NCBI GenBank assembly: GCA_012976225.1
Contig: JAAVVG010000001.1
Span: forward strand, 124,001 to 188,000
DNA length: 64,000 nt
DNA from: Golubevia sp. BC0850
Lineage: Eukaryota > Basidiomycota > Exobasidiomycetes > Golubeviales > Golubeviaceae
Reading direction: 5' to 3'
In this document: one piece after another, positions 44,040 to 58,100 of the stretch
Layout of the letters: the number at the start of each line of letters is the position of its first letter
How positions within the stretch are numbered: the first letter of the stretch is position 1
Program-made: the position numbers and the translations under genes
The notes under the pieces: generated by a model
What the model saw: the letters and a program-made list of their open reading frames with translations, nothing else
Told to the model about the DNA's origin: nothing
Databases searched by the model: none

Positions 44040-46816
44040 TTGAAGGACTCTCAAGCAGCAACTGATACTGAGTCCCAACACATCAGCTCCAGCGGCTCAT
44101 CCAACAGCCTGGAAGCAAACACTCATGAGGAAAAGCCAGACATTCGAATCTTCCCAGAATTCGCGGAGATCGACGAGAAGAAGCTCATGAGAAAGATCGA
44201 TCTCAGATTGATCCCTTGGCTGTCTGTTCTATATCTTCTCAGCTCTTTGGACAGGTGAGAAACGGAAGAATGAGAGGACCTGGACAATCGAGTTGCTGAC
44301 TGACACCTTTCTTCCCCTTCGACAGATCTGCCATCGGGAATGCTAAGTTGTACGGCATAGGACAAGACATCGGAGCAACAACAAGTCAACTCAACATAGC
44401 TGTATCGATGTTCTTTATCTCTTATGCGATCTGCGAAAGTGATTACTTAGAGTGGTGAGGATGTAGGCTCTTTCATCTGCTTGTCATTTTCTGAAGTTCC
44501 ATGATTCCCTTTTCTCTCTCTCTCTCCTGTATCTGATATCTGCAGTCCCTTCCAACATCTTACTGAAAAGACTCAGGCCAAGAGTCTGGTTTGCCATAAT
44601 TACCAACTTGGTCGGAATTGCCGTGTTACGTCAAGGAGTCGTCTCAGTAAGTCTCGAATCTCTCCGTCTGCACTCTTAACGGCGTCGCTTTTGTTCTCAC
44701 GTTCTGGCCCCTTTTTCCTCGATTCAGAGCTATCCTGCACTGGTAGTTACCAGAATTGTGCTGGGAATCGTTGAAGGTAAGTCCTTGACTCCTCATCGCC
44801 CACTTGAGACTTCTTCTCACTCCTCGAACATCCCTTCCCTGCTGCAGCTGGTCTATACCCGGGATCGATGTTTTTGAAGAGTAGCTTCTACAAGAGAAAA
44901 GAATACGGATTGCCCGCTGCTACCTTCTTTTCAGCCGCTACGATCTCAGGAGGTGAGCAAGATTCTAAATTTATTGAAACAGTTTTATTTCAAGATATAG
45001 CTTCTTGGTGATGGAAAGCTGAAGTCTTAAGGAGAACCCCTCCCCCCTTTTTTCTGCGCCCGACTCGTTTCGCCCTTTTGTCTCTCCCTCATAATCCAGC
45101 GTTCGGTGGTCTACTATCAGCTGCCATTCACAATATGGATGGAGTCGGAGGGTACGAGGGATGGAGATGGGTGAGTCTTAAGAAATGGAAGTAGAATGAA
45201 GATGAAACCTTTTTCTTCTCATAGATCTTTATCATAATTGGGCTCTTGACTAGCGCCAGTGGAATAGCTAGCTACTGGCTTGTATCAGGTGCGTAAAAGA
45301 GCAGCGAGCAGACGGAAATACGATCCCGCCGAATCTCTTGACGAGCGCAAATCTTCTCCATCAACAGACTTCCCCGAGACAGCCTCGTACCTCAACGAAA
45401 CGGAAAGGAAGTTCATCATCGCGAGACTTAACGAAGATCAGAAATACTCTGCCGCTGGTGAAGTCTTCCAATGGAGACATCTGTTGCAATGCTTCTTGGA
45501 CTGGAAGACTTGGGTGTGAGTATCGCGTCAGAGATGTTGGAGTGAACAGCAATTTCGAATGGTCTAGATCACTTGAAATTTACTCATTTTCACTCTTTCT
45601 TTCTATTTTCTCCAGCGCTGCAATTGCATACATGGGCTGTGATGGTAGGATCGTGGCGGAACGAAGGTTCCTTCAAACCGCATCACGATTCTGATATCTC
45701 TCCCTCTTGTCTTTTCATATTTTCAGGTGCTCTTTCCAGCTTTTCTTTATTTACCCCCACCATTGTCCAGTCCCTTGGATTCACTGGTGAGAATCGATTG
45801 GGGAAGCGTCATTAGGCGACAAGCTCACATCACTATCTTATTTCCTCCCGCAATTTCGAAACAGCCACCCGAGCCAACTTGATTTCGGTCCCGATCTATG
45901 TGATTGCCTGCATCTTCACTGTATTCGTTGGTTTCACAGCCGATAGAAAAGGGCACAGAGCGTTCATCAACCTCGCTCTATCTGCTATTGGGTGCGTTGG
46001 TTACATTGTTTTAATCGCATCACGAAATGCTGGCCTTTCGTATGCCTTCATCTACCTGTGAGTTGATGTATGATTCCACCCTTCTGTTGGAAATTTCTGA
46101 ATGAAAGCAAAGATTTGATTCAGCTCTATCCTTACTCCTTACTGTCGTTGCTCTTTTTCATTAGTGCTGCATTAGGAGAATACCCCTGTTTAGCTAGCAC
46201 AATCGCCCTCACTGCAACCGGGGTAGAAGGAATTTACAAAAGAGCCGCAGTGATGGGATTCGTCATCAGCTTTGGAAACATTAATGGAGCAGCCACAACC
46301 AATGTAAGTGTTGTCTCTTGTTCAAATAGCAAGCCGAAAGAAATCTCAAGTCTGAGAAGAAAGGGAGCCTCGACTGCCTCGTCTTTCGTCACCTATCCTG
46401 CCTTCTCTCATCCTTCTCCACCCTTTATCACTCAGTTCTACCGAGCCGAATACAAGCCATGGTACTCGGTCAGCCACGAGCTCGTTTTGATGTACATCTT
46501 ACTCGGAATGATCGCTACCTTGACTTTCTTGTTCGGAATCCGATACGAAAACCGCAGGAGAGAAAGAGGAGATTGTGATGAAACAATCTTAACTTCTCAG
46601 AACTCTAGTCCTCAAGAAATCGAAGCTGCCATCGCCGAGGCTGCCAGAATCAGGAAGGAAGAGCAAGTCGCTTTGAAGGCTCAAGGTGGATTGAAGAACA
46701 AGATCAGAGCGCTTTACTTCTCTATTGACATGAGAAGTGGCGGCGTTTACGCTACCATTGAGGAAGCGAAGAACCTCAAGGGAGATTACTACAGCAAGTT
46801 CAGGTACGCCGAGTAG
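44040..46816 (+). CDS. MFS permease of the Dal5/allantoate-type anion:cation symporter family (start not resolved)
   Basis: This is a twelve-helix plasma-membrane transporter. The N-terminal cytosolic part ends in IDLRLIPWLSVLYLLSSLDR, spliced to SAIGNAKLYGIGQDIG, the Dal5-family motif on helices 1-2. Further exons give VPSNILLKRLRPRVWF, LVVTRIVLGIVEAGLYPGS, FYKRKEYGLPAATFFSAATISG, AAIHNMDGVGGYEGWRWIF, GALSSFSLFTPTIVQSLGF, ANLISVPIYVIACIFTVFVG, LGEYPCLASTIALTATG and YKRAAVMGFVISFGNINGAATTN. It ends KNLKGDYYSKFRYAE-stop at 46814-46816. Relatives import allantoate, nicotinate, pantothenate or dipeptides; the substrate cannot be told. The first exon has no in-frame ATG after a stop at 44019, so an upstream exon or non-AUG start is implied. 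Confidence 0.85.
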
Positions 46817-47288
46817 ATTGGATCAGATTGGGAGTGTGGGAGGTAGAACTCGATGTAGTTCTTCTCCAAAAAACAACGTATGCCATTCCTTCTACCAGCT
46901 CTTTTCAGAGGACTATCGATTGAAGACAGTGATGACAAAAAGTTGTCAGAAGGAGGACGAGGATTTGCCTGGATCATATCCTCATCGCCTCATCCTTTAC
47001 TCCCACAAATTGCTTACTTCTCACAAATTTTGAACATGGCATTTATCCCAGCGAAAGCAGAAAGAAGTCAGAGGGAGGAATGAAAACCAACAGAAGGTAA
47101 GGAGACGTTGCTCAACTGGATTGAAAATAGAAGGAAATGGGAGAAAGAAGAGAGAAGGTCTGCTTCTCTCAATCCAACCCCATTAGAGACAGGTTCCCGA
47201 CTACTCATCTCACTTTCTCCATTCATCCCCAGTCACTTTCATCTCAGCCTACCTCCTTTTTCCGTTTCTCCTTCCAAATTCTCTAACC
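46817..47288. other. Convergent intergenic region
   Basis: This holds the 3' flanks of the MFS permease (plus) and RVB2 (minus). No coding signal was recognised. Confidence 0.4.
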
Positions 47289-49511
<2,223 letters not shown>

Positions 49512-49887
49512 GATTGCTATTTGTTACTAAATCGAATCGTAACTATATTGTCTGAATCGCTTAGTCTTGCGTTGGAGATTGATGGGAACTGAGACAGGGA
49601 CAGTTGAGGAATCTTCTTCCCTTCCCAGTCCCATAGTGTCTCTCCCTCCCCCCACTTGCTTGCACTTCCACATTCTTCTTTGATTCAATTCTATAATCTT
49701 CGATTCAAGCTAGCTTTGGATCTACGATCAATCGTTCTTTCCCTCAAGCCACAAACATCCATTGGACCGCAGATTCTATTCAAGTCTAATATCTTCTCTA
49801 GCGAACTCAGCTCAACAGCTCCCTTCTCCTGTCCTCTCATTTCAACTCATAGAAGAGATCAAAACAGATTCAAGATAGGAGATTGAG
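49512..49887. promoter_or_regulatory. Bidirectional promoter region, RVB2 and symplekin
   Basis: The divergent start codons are 376 bp apart. The interval has CT-rich tracts near 49620-49680. I recognise no specific factor site. Confidence 0.45.
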
Positions 49888-52800
49888 ATGTCTCACGATT
49901 CCAGCGATGGCTCTGATAGCGATCCACTCTCACTTCTAAGTCGAGCCATCTCTTCCAGCAGTAGTAGCAGTGCCAGTCGTTCAACTTCCAATCCGGACAG
50001 TTCCACTCTTTTATCAAAACTCTATTCTTTATTAGCACAAGAGCCATCTCAGATACCTTTACTCTTGCCAGTCATCACTGGAATTCCATTAGAGAAGATT
50101 CGATCTAACCAGGCTTTCAAGGCTTGGGTCATCGACTTCTTAGATCTTTGTTTCAACAGATCAACCCTTAGTACTAGGGATAGAGATCAACGTTAGTATC
50201 TCAACTTCAGTACAACTGGTGGTCAGGAGAAGGGAGACTACCGTCTGACCTTTGACTCCCTCTCTACTCTCTCCCAGTCGCACCTCAAATCCCTCAACTC
50301 CTTCAAATCTACCTAGATCTAGATTTCTCAAACCCAAACCTTAAGCCTCAGGATTCGAAATTCGCAAAACTAGCTCTCCAATGCTTCGCCAGTATTTATC
50401 AGGCTTTGTTCAAGAATATGTGGGTGTCCTTCCTCTTTCATCTCTATCTCTTTCTACCTCATCGTTTCTGCATCGCCTCAAACTTCTTTCCATCTTTGAT
50501 TAACGAACCTTTTTTCTCCTTTCCTTCCAGCTGCATCGACCGATCAACCTCCTCCAAAGATCTATCCTCCAAATGGGACATCATCACCTTCATCAAGAAC
50601 AAATCCTTACAACTCATAGATCAACAGCCTGATAAGAAGTTCTTAGGAGTCAAGATTGCTGGTATTAGAGTTCTGAGTAGAGTGGTCATGGTTCAGAGCA
50701 AGGTTGCTGGGGATCCTAGAGTGAGTTCCCAGTGATGTGTGATGAATCAAGAAACAGAAGTCCTGAGAGTTGGGCTTTGGATTCAATTCAAAGCTAGCTT
50801 ATGAAGAAAAAGGTATGAGACGTATGAACTTTGGGGATTCTGACCTCTTCTCTACCTTCCAATCGCTTTGCTTTAGAAAAAGGCTCAAGACTTCTCTTTG
50901 TCAAGCGTCCCTTCTTCTCATCCGATTTTGAAAGTTGCAGAATTGGAAAATGAAGCTACATCTATGTTGACAAAGATCGTCACTGTGGCTTTTACTAGTA
51001 GGTGAGTATTTCGAGTTTGCTGTCGCGGTCCTCGAGAAGGTCATCAAGAACTCCTTTTCCGAAACATTCTGACCTTGAGATCTCTTTGACCTTCCCTCTT
51101 TTCACCCCTTTCTCTGCTTCACAGTATCACAGACATTGTAACCTCAACTCTCTCAACTCTACTCACTCTCTCCAAACTTCGATCTGGCAATCCAATTGGT
51201 GAGATCTCTTTAAAATCTCTCACCTCTTGGACTCCAACTGCTCTAACAACTTCAGAAGTCTCATTTATGGGAATCAAGAATGCTGAAAAGACGCTAGAAT
51301 TGGGTTTGACTCATCTTCTAAGGAACGGATTAGTTTCAACTGAGATTAAAGAGGAAGTTGGAAAATGTTTAGAAGGATGTAGAAGGAGAGTTGCAGAATT
51401 AGAACGGAAAAGAGAAGAAGAGCTCATCGGAAAAGGAAAAAGGAAAAGAAGAGAGATAGAGGAGGAAGTTGACAGAAGGAATGCTAATGGAGTTGAGGAA
51501 ATGAAAAGACAGAGGAATCAAGAACCTCAACCTGGGAATCAAGTGGTCTCAAATGGCCAAGCTGCATTCAATTCAAACGTCTTTTTAGAAGCTTCAAGGC
51601 AAGGCTCAAATCTTCAAACCGGAAGAACTGATCTGACTGGGTTTGACGTTTCTAAATTGGAAGTGGAATTGGTCATAGATTTGATCATTAGCAGTTTACA
51701 AACTTGTGATGATAGGAGTATGGAAATGGCTATTCAAACTAGTAAGGATTGGTTGGAAAGAAATAGCAATCAAAATGGAGAGAATGCTTTGCAGAATCAA
51801 GGTTCAATTGAAGAGGGAAGTAGAGAGCCAATCGATCCTCTTAAGATCGACGTTGGTGACGAGGACGAAAGATTGGATCAACTTCAATCTCAATGGGATC
51901 CGAATGCTGAAGCTCAAAATTTGGAGGATCAAGCGGGACCTTCAAATTCAGAACAGGTTGAACAAGAGATGGAAAGTCAAGAAGTTTCATTGTTGGGAAT
52001 CGAGAATTTTACTCTTTCTCAACCAACTCGATTAAGTGAAAGGGATCGTCAAGAAATCATTGGAGAAAGTGTGACTCGATTGTTCAATTCTAGAGATTTA
52101 AGTTTGGAAAAGAATAGAATTGAAGAATTGAAAGATGATGATGATGAAGCTGGTGGAGTTGGGAAAGACTTTGGATTGTTGGATGAAAATGGCGGACTTT
52201 GGATTATGATCGTCGTTAGACTTGCTACTAGAGGTTTTGGTGGTCCTAGTCTGGTAGTAGATGACGAACCGATGGCCTCCAAGAGCAATGGCGAAGAAAC
52301 TTCAAACCAACTGACACCAAGGACTTCAAATCAGGAAACCATCAATCGTAACTTAGCAGATGGGATTAGAGAAAAATTACTGGATTTCATTGCTGAGAAC
52401 TTTGTTGAAAGGGTTGGAGTTGCTATCAATTGGTTGATGGAGGAATGGTTTGCTGATGCTGGGAGGAGGAGAAGTAACAAGAAGAAACCTCAGAGGACGA
52501 ATGAAGAGCAGGTAGAAGTCGAAGAACAGAGTTCTGCTTCAAATTCAAGTCTTCAAGAGAACTATCCAATCTGGTTAGAGAAGTTGATCGTCAAGTTGAT
52601 CCCTCGGCTAGACTCAAAGGACAAACGCCTCTCTCAACTATTATCAGATTTACCTTCAGTTCCCTCTTCGGTCTTAACTTTGGTAGGCTCTCTATGTCTG
52701 GACAAATCCAAGATCTCGATTGGATTCTCGATTTTGAGAGACGTAGCAACAAACAGACCGCCATCAAGAGAGATCGCAAGTGAGATTCTTTTGAAGTTGA

Positions 52801-54304
52801 CTAGGAATAAAGACAAAGTCATCAGAGGTGCTGCAATCATTACTGTTAGAGGTTGGGTTTCAAACGTCTATCTCTCAAGTCTTGGTCTCGAAGAGCCGGT
52901 GATGATGTTCGCAAGAGATGCTTTGGTGAGATTAACTCTACCCAAGAAATCTGAGGATGGAGACGTCGAGATGGAAGAACCTAAAAAGGAAGAAGCAGAT
53001 CAAGAGAAAGCTCTTGAAGAAGGAGAAACTGAAGAAGAACCGGAAATCATCGAAGATTTGACGAAACCGATCGTTTCTGATGAAGACGTTTTAAGATTGG
53101 TCGAACTGCCTTTCGCTTTAAGTGTCAAATTACCTTCAATGCTAGATGAAATCTTCCAGTCTTACGTTCTAATGTCTCCTGTCATTCAAGTTTCAGTTCG
53201 AAAACATATTGCTGCTTTAATTCGATCGCTTGGACCAAATAACGCAAAGCTTTTACATCTCTTAGATTCCTTCCCCAAAGGATCAGATGAACTAGCTCTG
53301 GATGTCTTCAACATCTTAATGGAGAAAGGAAGATCAGAAAACTTAATAGACTTAATCAAGAAGATGATAGAAGAGAGAAGTGGTAATGACTTGAACCCAA
53401 GATTCCTAGTTCCAATCATACCTGACTTGAACAAATCTGAAATTCTAGAACATTTACCAAAGGTGGTCACGATTTTGCATTCTAGAACCTCACCTGAAGA
53501 AAGGAATCAAGACCGTTTGCTTATCAAGAGCGTCTTTCAATCCATTGTTGAAATGCCTGATGAAGGTTTTGGTTCGGTTTCTACTAATTTACCTAGGATC
53601 AAGAAAGACAATTTATTAACCCCCACTGAATTGATGAGCACATTGCATTTCAAGGAGAAGGAAATCGGGAGAAAAACTGCTGATGAAGCTATTAAGATTT
53701 GTTTTGGTATGACTGATGTTTTTAGATCGGAAGTTTTGGCTGCTATCATCAATCAAATGGTTGATGAACCTGTTTTGCCGACTTTGTTCATGCGAACGGT
53801 GAGTACTGAAATTTGGATTGACAGAGAGTATAGGTCTTGAACTCACACTAATTCGAGCGTCTTCTCACAACTCTTCTCAATCCCCTTCCCCAGGTCATCA
53901 CCGCAGTCTCCACCTACAAATCCTTAACTGGTTACATTTCGACAAACATTTTATCAGAGCTCATCACCAAGAAGGTCTGGCAAGCTCCCCTAGTCTGGCA
54001 AGGATTCATCATCTGTGCTGCAAAGACTGCTCCTGGGTCTTACGGAGCTCTAATGCAATTGCCAAGAGAACAACTCAAGGACGTTATCAAGAAACAACCA
54101 GCTTTGAAAAATGGACTGAGAGATCATCTCAAAAAGAAAGCTGGCGCAAATACTCATAAATTACAACAGATTTTAGAATTGCTAGGCGATGATGAAGGAG
54201 AGGAAAACAAGGTCAATGGAATTATGAATGGTAACAAATCTAGATCCAATACTCCAGCTTCTCTCTCTGAAACCAATGGAGGTAACACGCAAAATTACCA
54301 GTAA
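49888..54304 (+). CDS. PTA1: Symplekin / Pta1 mRNA 3'-end processing scaffold
   Basis: Symplekin (yeast Pta1) is the HEAT-repeat scaffold linking the cleavage, polyadenylation and phosphatase modules in the nucleus. The start is ATG at 49888. Early exons carry HEAT-like helices (IPLLLPVITGIPLEKIRSNQAF, FKAWVIDFLDLCF; KFLGVKIAGIRVLSRVVMVQS). The long exon 51267-53840 continues with HILKVAELENEA-type helices, a Lys/Glu-rich linker, and the helical core DEDVLRLVELPFALSVKLP, VRKHIAALIRSLG, LFNILMEKGR-like segments. The symplekin C-terminal domain is clear across the last junction: FGMTDVFRSEVLAAIINQMVD, then ITAVSTYKSLTGYIST, KKVWQAPLVWQGFIICAKT and GALMQLPREQLKDVI. It ends in an acidic, Asn-rich tail at 54304. 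Confidence 0.92.
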
Positions 54305-55141
54305 AGAAATTTCCTTCATGGTTCGCTTTCTTTCGACTACGACTCTTCTTTATCGGAACGCCCTCTCACTTTACCTGTAGCTCTACCCTCCTCATCTTAC
54401 AAAATCCAAAAGCACACCCCACTAAATGTCACTTTTCTCGCATCTCAAAAAGCTCTCCCGACGTTCGTTATCTGTATTCTCTCACCCACATCACCAGTTT
54501 CAGAACCTCCGCAATAAGCATTTCTCGTGTCTTTCATTTCCTTCTTCAAGGCTCGTGATTTGATTGACTCGGTTGAACAACACTTTTGAATGCTGAAAGG
54601 GGCAGTGATGATGAAGAGAGGAAGCTTTGCATTGATGCTTGTACTTAACTTTACCCACCTCTGTCAAAACTCTTAAGTTTGAAATCATATAGTTTTATTG
54701 AATGAATCTGGAAGTCCATTTTGTTTCGACAGCCATTGAAATCACACCATTTTGGGTTCTATCATTTCTATTTCAAGTCTTTGCGAGAGAGTATATACGG
54801 GCTCTATAGGCGAAGTTTTGAGAGGTGTTTCAAATAAACTGAGGCGTGAGGTAAAAGAGAGCAGATTTCGTGACAGTTTCTTTGTTCGCTTGGAAGAAGA
54901 GACAAGGGAAGAGAGTTCGAAGGTTTTTGTTTTTGAGCGAGAGAGACCAAGACAATGAAAAGGGAAAACGCAACTAGATGGAGCAGAATGAGGATCGAAA
55001 CTTGGAAAAGGGAAACCGGGGCATAAGAGACAAGGGCCTGAAAGGGTGAACGTGACGTATGGAGTTGAAAGTTTAGAAGATAGGACAGTTGCTTAGAATT
55101 GGTTCTTCATCCAATTCTTCATCCAGTCCATTCTGGTCGAT
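54305..55141. other. Convergent intergenic region
   Basis: This 840-bp region lies between symplekin (plus) and ACC1 (minus) and should hold two 3' untranslated regions. Short frames here show no family resemblance. Confidence 0.4.
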
Positions 55142-58100
55142 TCATTTGCTGAGCGAAGACAGCAGTCTTTTCCTGACTTCAGGAGAGAGGGAGGATAGCT
55201 CGGCGAGAAGACGATCCTCGTTAAGAGAGGCGATTAAGCTGTCGACCTTTTCAGGGCTGCTCTCGAAGGCGTCTGCAGCTGAGGCATCGTCCTGACCATC
55301 TTGAATGCCGAAGGTCTCGTTGAGCTTGTCGAAGCTGTTCTGAAGTTGAATTCCTGGAGAGGCAGCTTCGATTTTTTGAATCGAGGAGGACTCCGCTAGG
55401 CGACGACGTAGACGTTGGTAGAAGTATCTTCTGCTTTCTGGCCAGGAGAGGATCTCTCTAATGACACCCACCGACTTCATACGTCCAGCCTTGTCGTGAA
55501 GATCAGCGTAGGTAGTGGCGATGCTGGAGAAGATTGGAGCGAGCTCCTTCTCTCTAGCAGCGAGAGCAGTGCGAGCTTCTGATTGAGCAGAGGCTTCCCC
55601 GGTCTTGACGACGTGAACTAGCTCAGCGCAACGAGGATCTAGACGATGCATGGTAGCGAGTTGAGCTGGGGCACGATACTTGACTTCGACTGTTCCTTCG
55701 GGTTCGAGCTGGAGGTTGGGAGAGGAGGGAAGAGAGAAAAAACAAATTAGCATACAATCGAACCCGAAATCGAAAGACAAGGAAGCGTTACTCACCACAC
55801 CACCTCTCGAGGTCTCATCGGCGGTCAACTCCATCATCTTGCGATCGTTGATGGAACTATCCACAACGACGAAAGCACCACCACGAAGCTCTCCGTTGGG
55901 AGGGATCGTGACGAAGACTGGTTGCTTGTAAGCAGAGAGACCGTCGACGATCATGGAACCGTACTTGAGAATCTCCTTGAACATGTCTTCCTGACCTCCA
56001 GAGAATCCACGCCAGTTGGCGAAGATGATAAGAGGCAATCCTTCCTTGTCGAAGTCGGTGATGGCTTGAGCGGTCTTGTAGGCTGAATTTGGGTACCAAA
56101 CTTGACCGGCCTCCATGATACGTTGCTCGGTAGAAGCTGGGTTGGCAGGATCAGCTGGGACTACACGTTCGAGCGTACGAGTCTCGACAGCGATCACTCC
56201 CATTGGGATTCCTCCTAGACGAGCGCGACCGACGATGACAGAGGTAGCCCATCCTCCAAGAGTCTCTTGCCAAGATCCCTTGTCGAAGAAACCAGGTAGG
56301 AAGGATCCATCTTCCTGCTTTCCTCCGATGAACCAACGAGGATCGTAAGGTCCCTTGGGAGGAGTGTAGGCGATAGGACGATCCCAAGAATCGGCGTTGG
56401 CGTTGAGGAGACGTGGGACGCTACCTCCCTTGACTGCTGGGACGTAGGAAAGCCAGTTGACAGCCTCGCGCATGGCGGCGAGATCGTCTGGAGCGGTCAA
56501 ATGAGAGACACCGTTGCGGTACATGACTGGAGTGGAAGTGGAAAGAAGAAGGAACGGAAAAGTCAGAAAGAGAAACAGCAGCTAATTCAAATTGAAAGAG
56601 TCCTAAAGAACTTGATGCTCACTTTGAGGACCTCCAAGTTGAAGATTACTGGTGTAGACTTCACGACCTAGAAGCTTGTTGAGGGCTTGGTATCCAGTCA
56701 GAATGAGGGGAGAACCTTCCACTTGGATTAGACGTTCTCCAAGACGAGCTAGGTAGGCACCAATTCCTACACTACGACCAGTGACGATGGTAGCAGTGAA
56801 GATCTCGTCCCTAGCACGACTGGTCTCTCCAGCGATGAGACCGGACCCAGAAAGACATTCCACACCGAGACCATTCTTAGATAGACCGATAATGTCGGTG
56901 ATTACGTAGTGAATAGAACCATCTTCAGCGGTGACCTCCTTGGTGATGACACTCCCAGCAGCTTTGGCATTGAGAGAGTGGAAACCTTCTTCGTCGAGGT
57001 AGAGGTACTCGAATCCCTTGGCGGCGTCGTTGTTGATGAACTTGGCTTTGAAGAGCTCCATTGGCTCGGTGGCTAGTCCAATACGAGCTCCAGAGTTGGC
57101 AGAGATGTAGAGACGAGGAATTCCGAGTTGACGGGAGAGACGAGAAGCAGCTGCGAAGAAGCGATCCTCAGTTGGTCCAAAGGAACCGGCTTGAAGAGTG
57201 ACATCGTTGGCGATGAGAACCATCTTACGACCAGTTGGGTACTCTGGAGTGAGCATCTCGACCATCCAAGCGACCATTCCGATCTTGTTCATTCCTGGAG
57301 CACGAGAGACCTCGCGAAGCTCTTCGTTCTCATCAAAGACGAGCTCAGAGACCGACTTGATTGGCTCGGAAGGAACCGAGATTCCAGCCTTCTTCCACGA
57401 AGCACGAACTGACTGACGCAGGACATCGATGAAGTCGTAGGCGAAGGTGGTCTGGAGAGCGTGAGCACGAGAACGACGAGATTGAAGAGCGACCTTTGGC
57501 ATGTAAGGAGCATGAGCGCTTTGCATGTGTTGAGGAGCTGGGTAGCCTGGAACGTTGATGTTCTTGAGAAGAGTAGTTCCGTCGTCACCAATGACTTCCT
57601 CGTAAGCTTCGTAGCGAACAGTGAATCCAGTCTCGTTGGTGATGAAAGAACGGATCTTCATCGACTCTCCTCCGTTTGGAGACTTGAGGACTAGACGGAT
57701 CTCAGCTCCAGTGATGCGAAGACGGAAGAGACGTTGTCCGTGACGATCGATGAAGCCAGCGAGAGCGGTTTGGACCTGCTCCAAGGAGAGATCCAGCTCG
57801 TAGATGAAAGACATGAAGATGTGAGAAGCGTCGGCGTTGCGGTACTCTGGTTGACCTAGAGCGACCTCAATGACGTTCAAGATGTCATTGACGATACGAT
57901 CGGATTCCGAGACCAAGTAGTCAGCCAAGTTGCCTTGGATTCGACCTGGACGAACGAGGGAACGAACGAAGAATCTCGAATCGGCTGGGTTGGCAATACC
58001 TCTAGCGAAGTAGAGATGGATGGTAGAAGATGCCACTGGAACCGAGGTGATGTCGAAGGCTGACATTCGGTCCAACTCGAGTTGGTAGGCAAGAGCCGGC

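Noticed and set aside
57128-57694. Several plus-strand frames inside ACC1
   Set aside because: They mirror strong codon bias of the ACC1 coding strand and are shadows of it.
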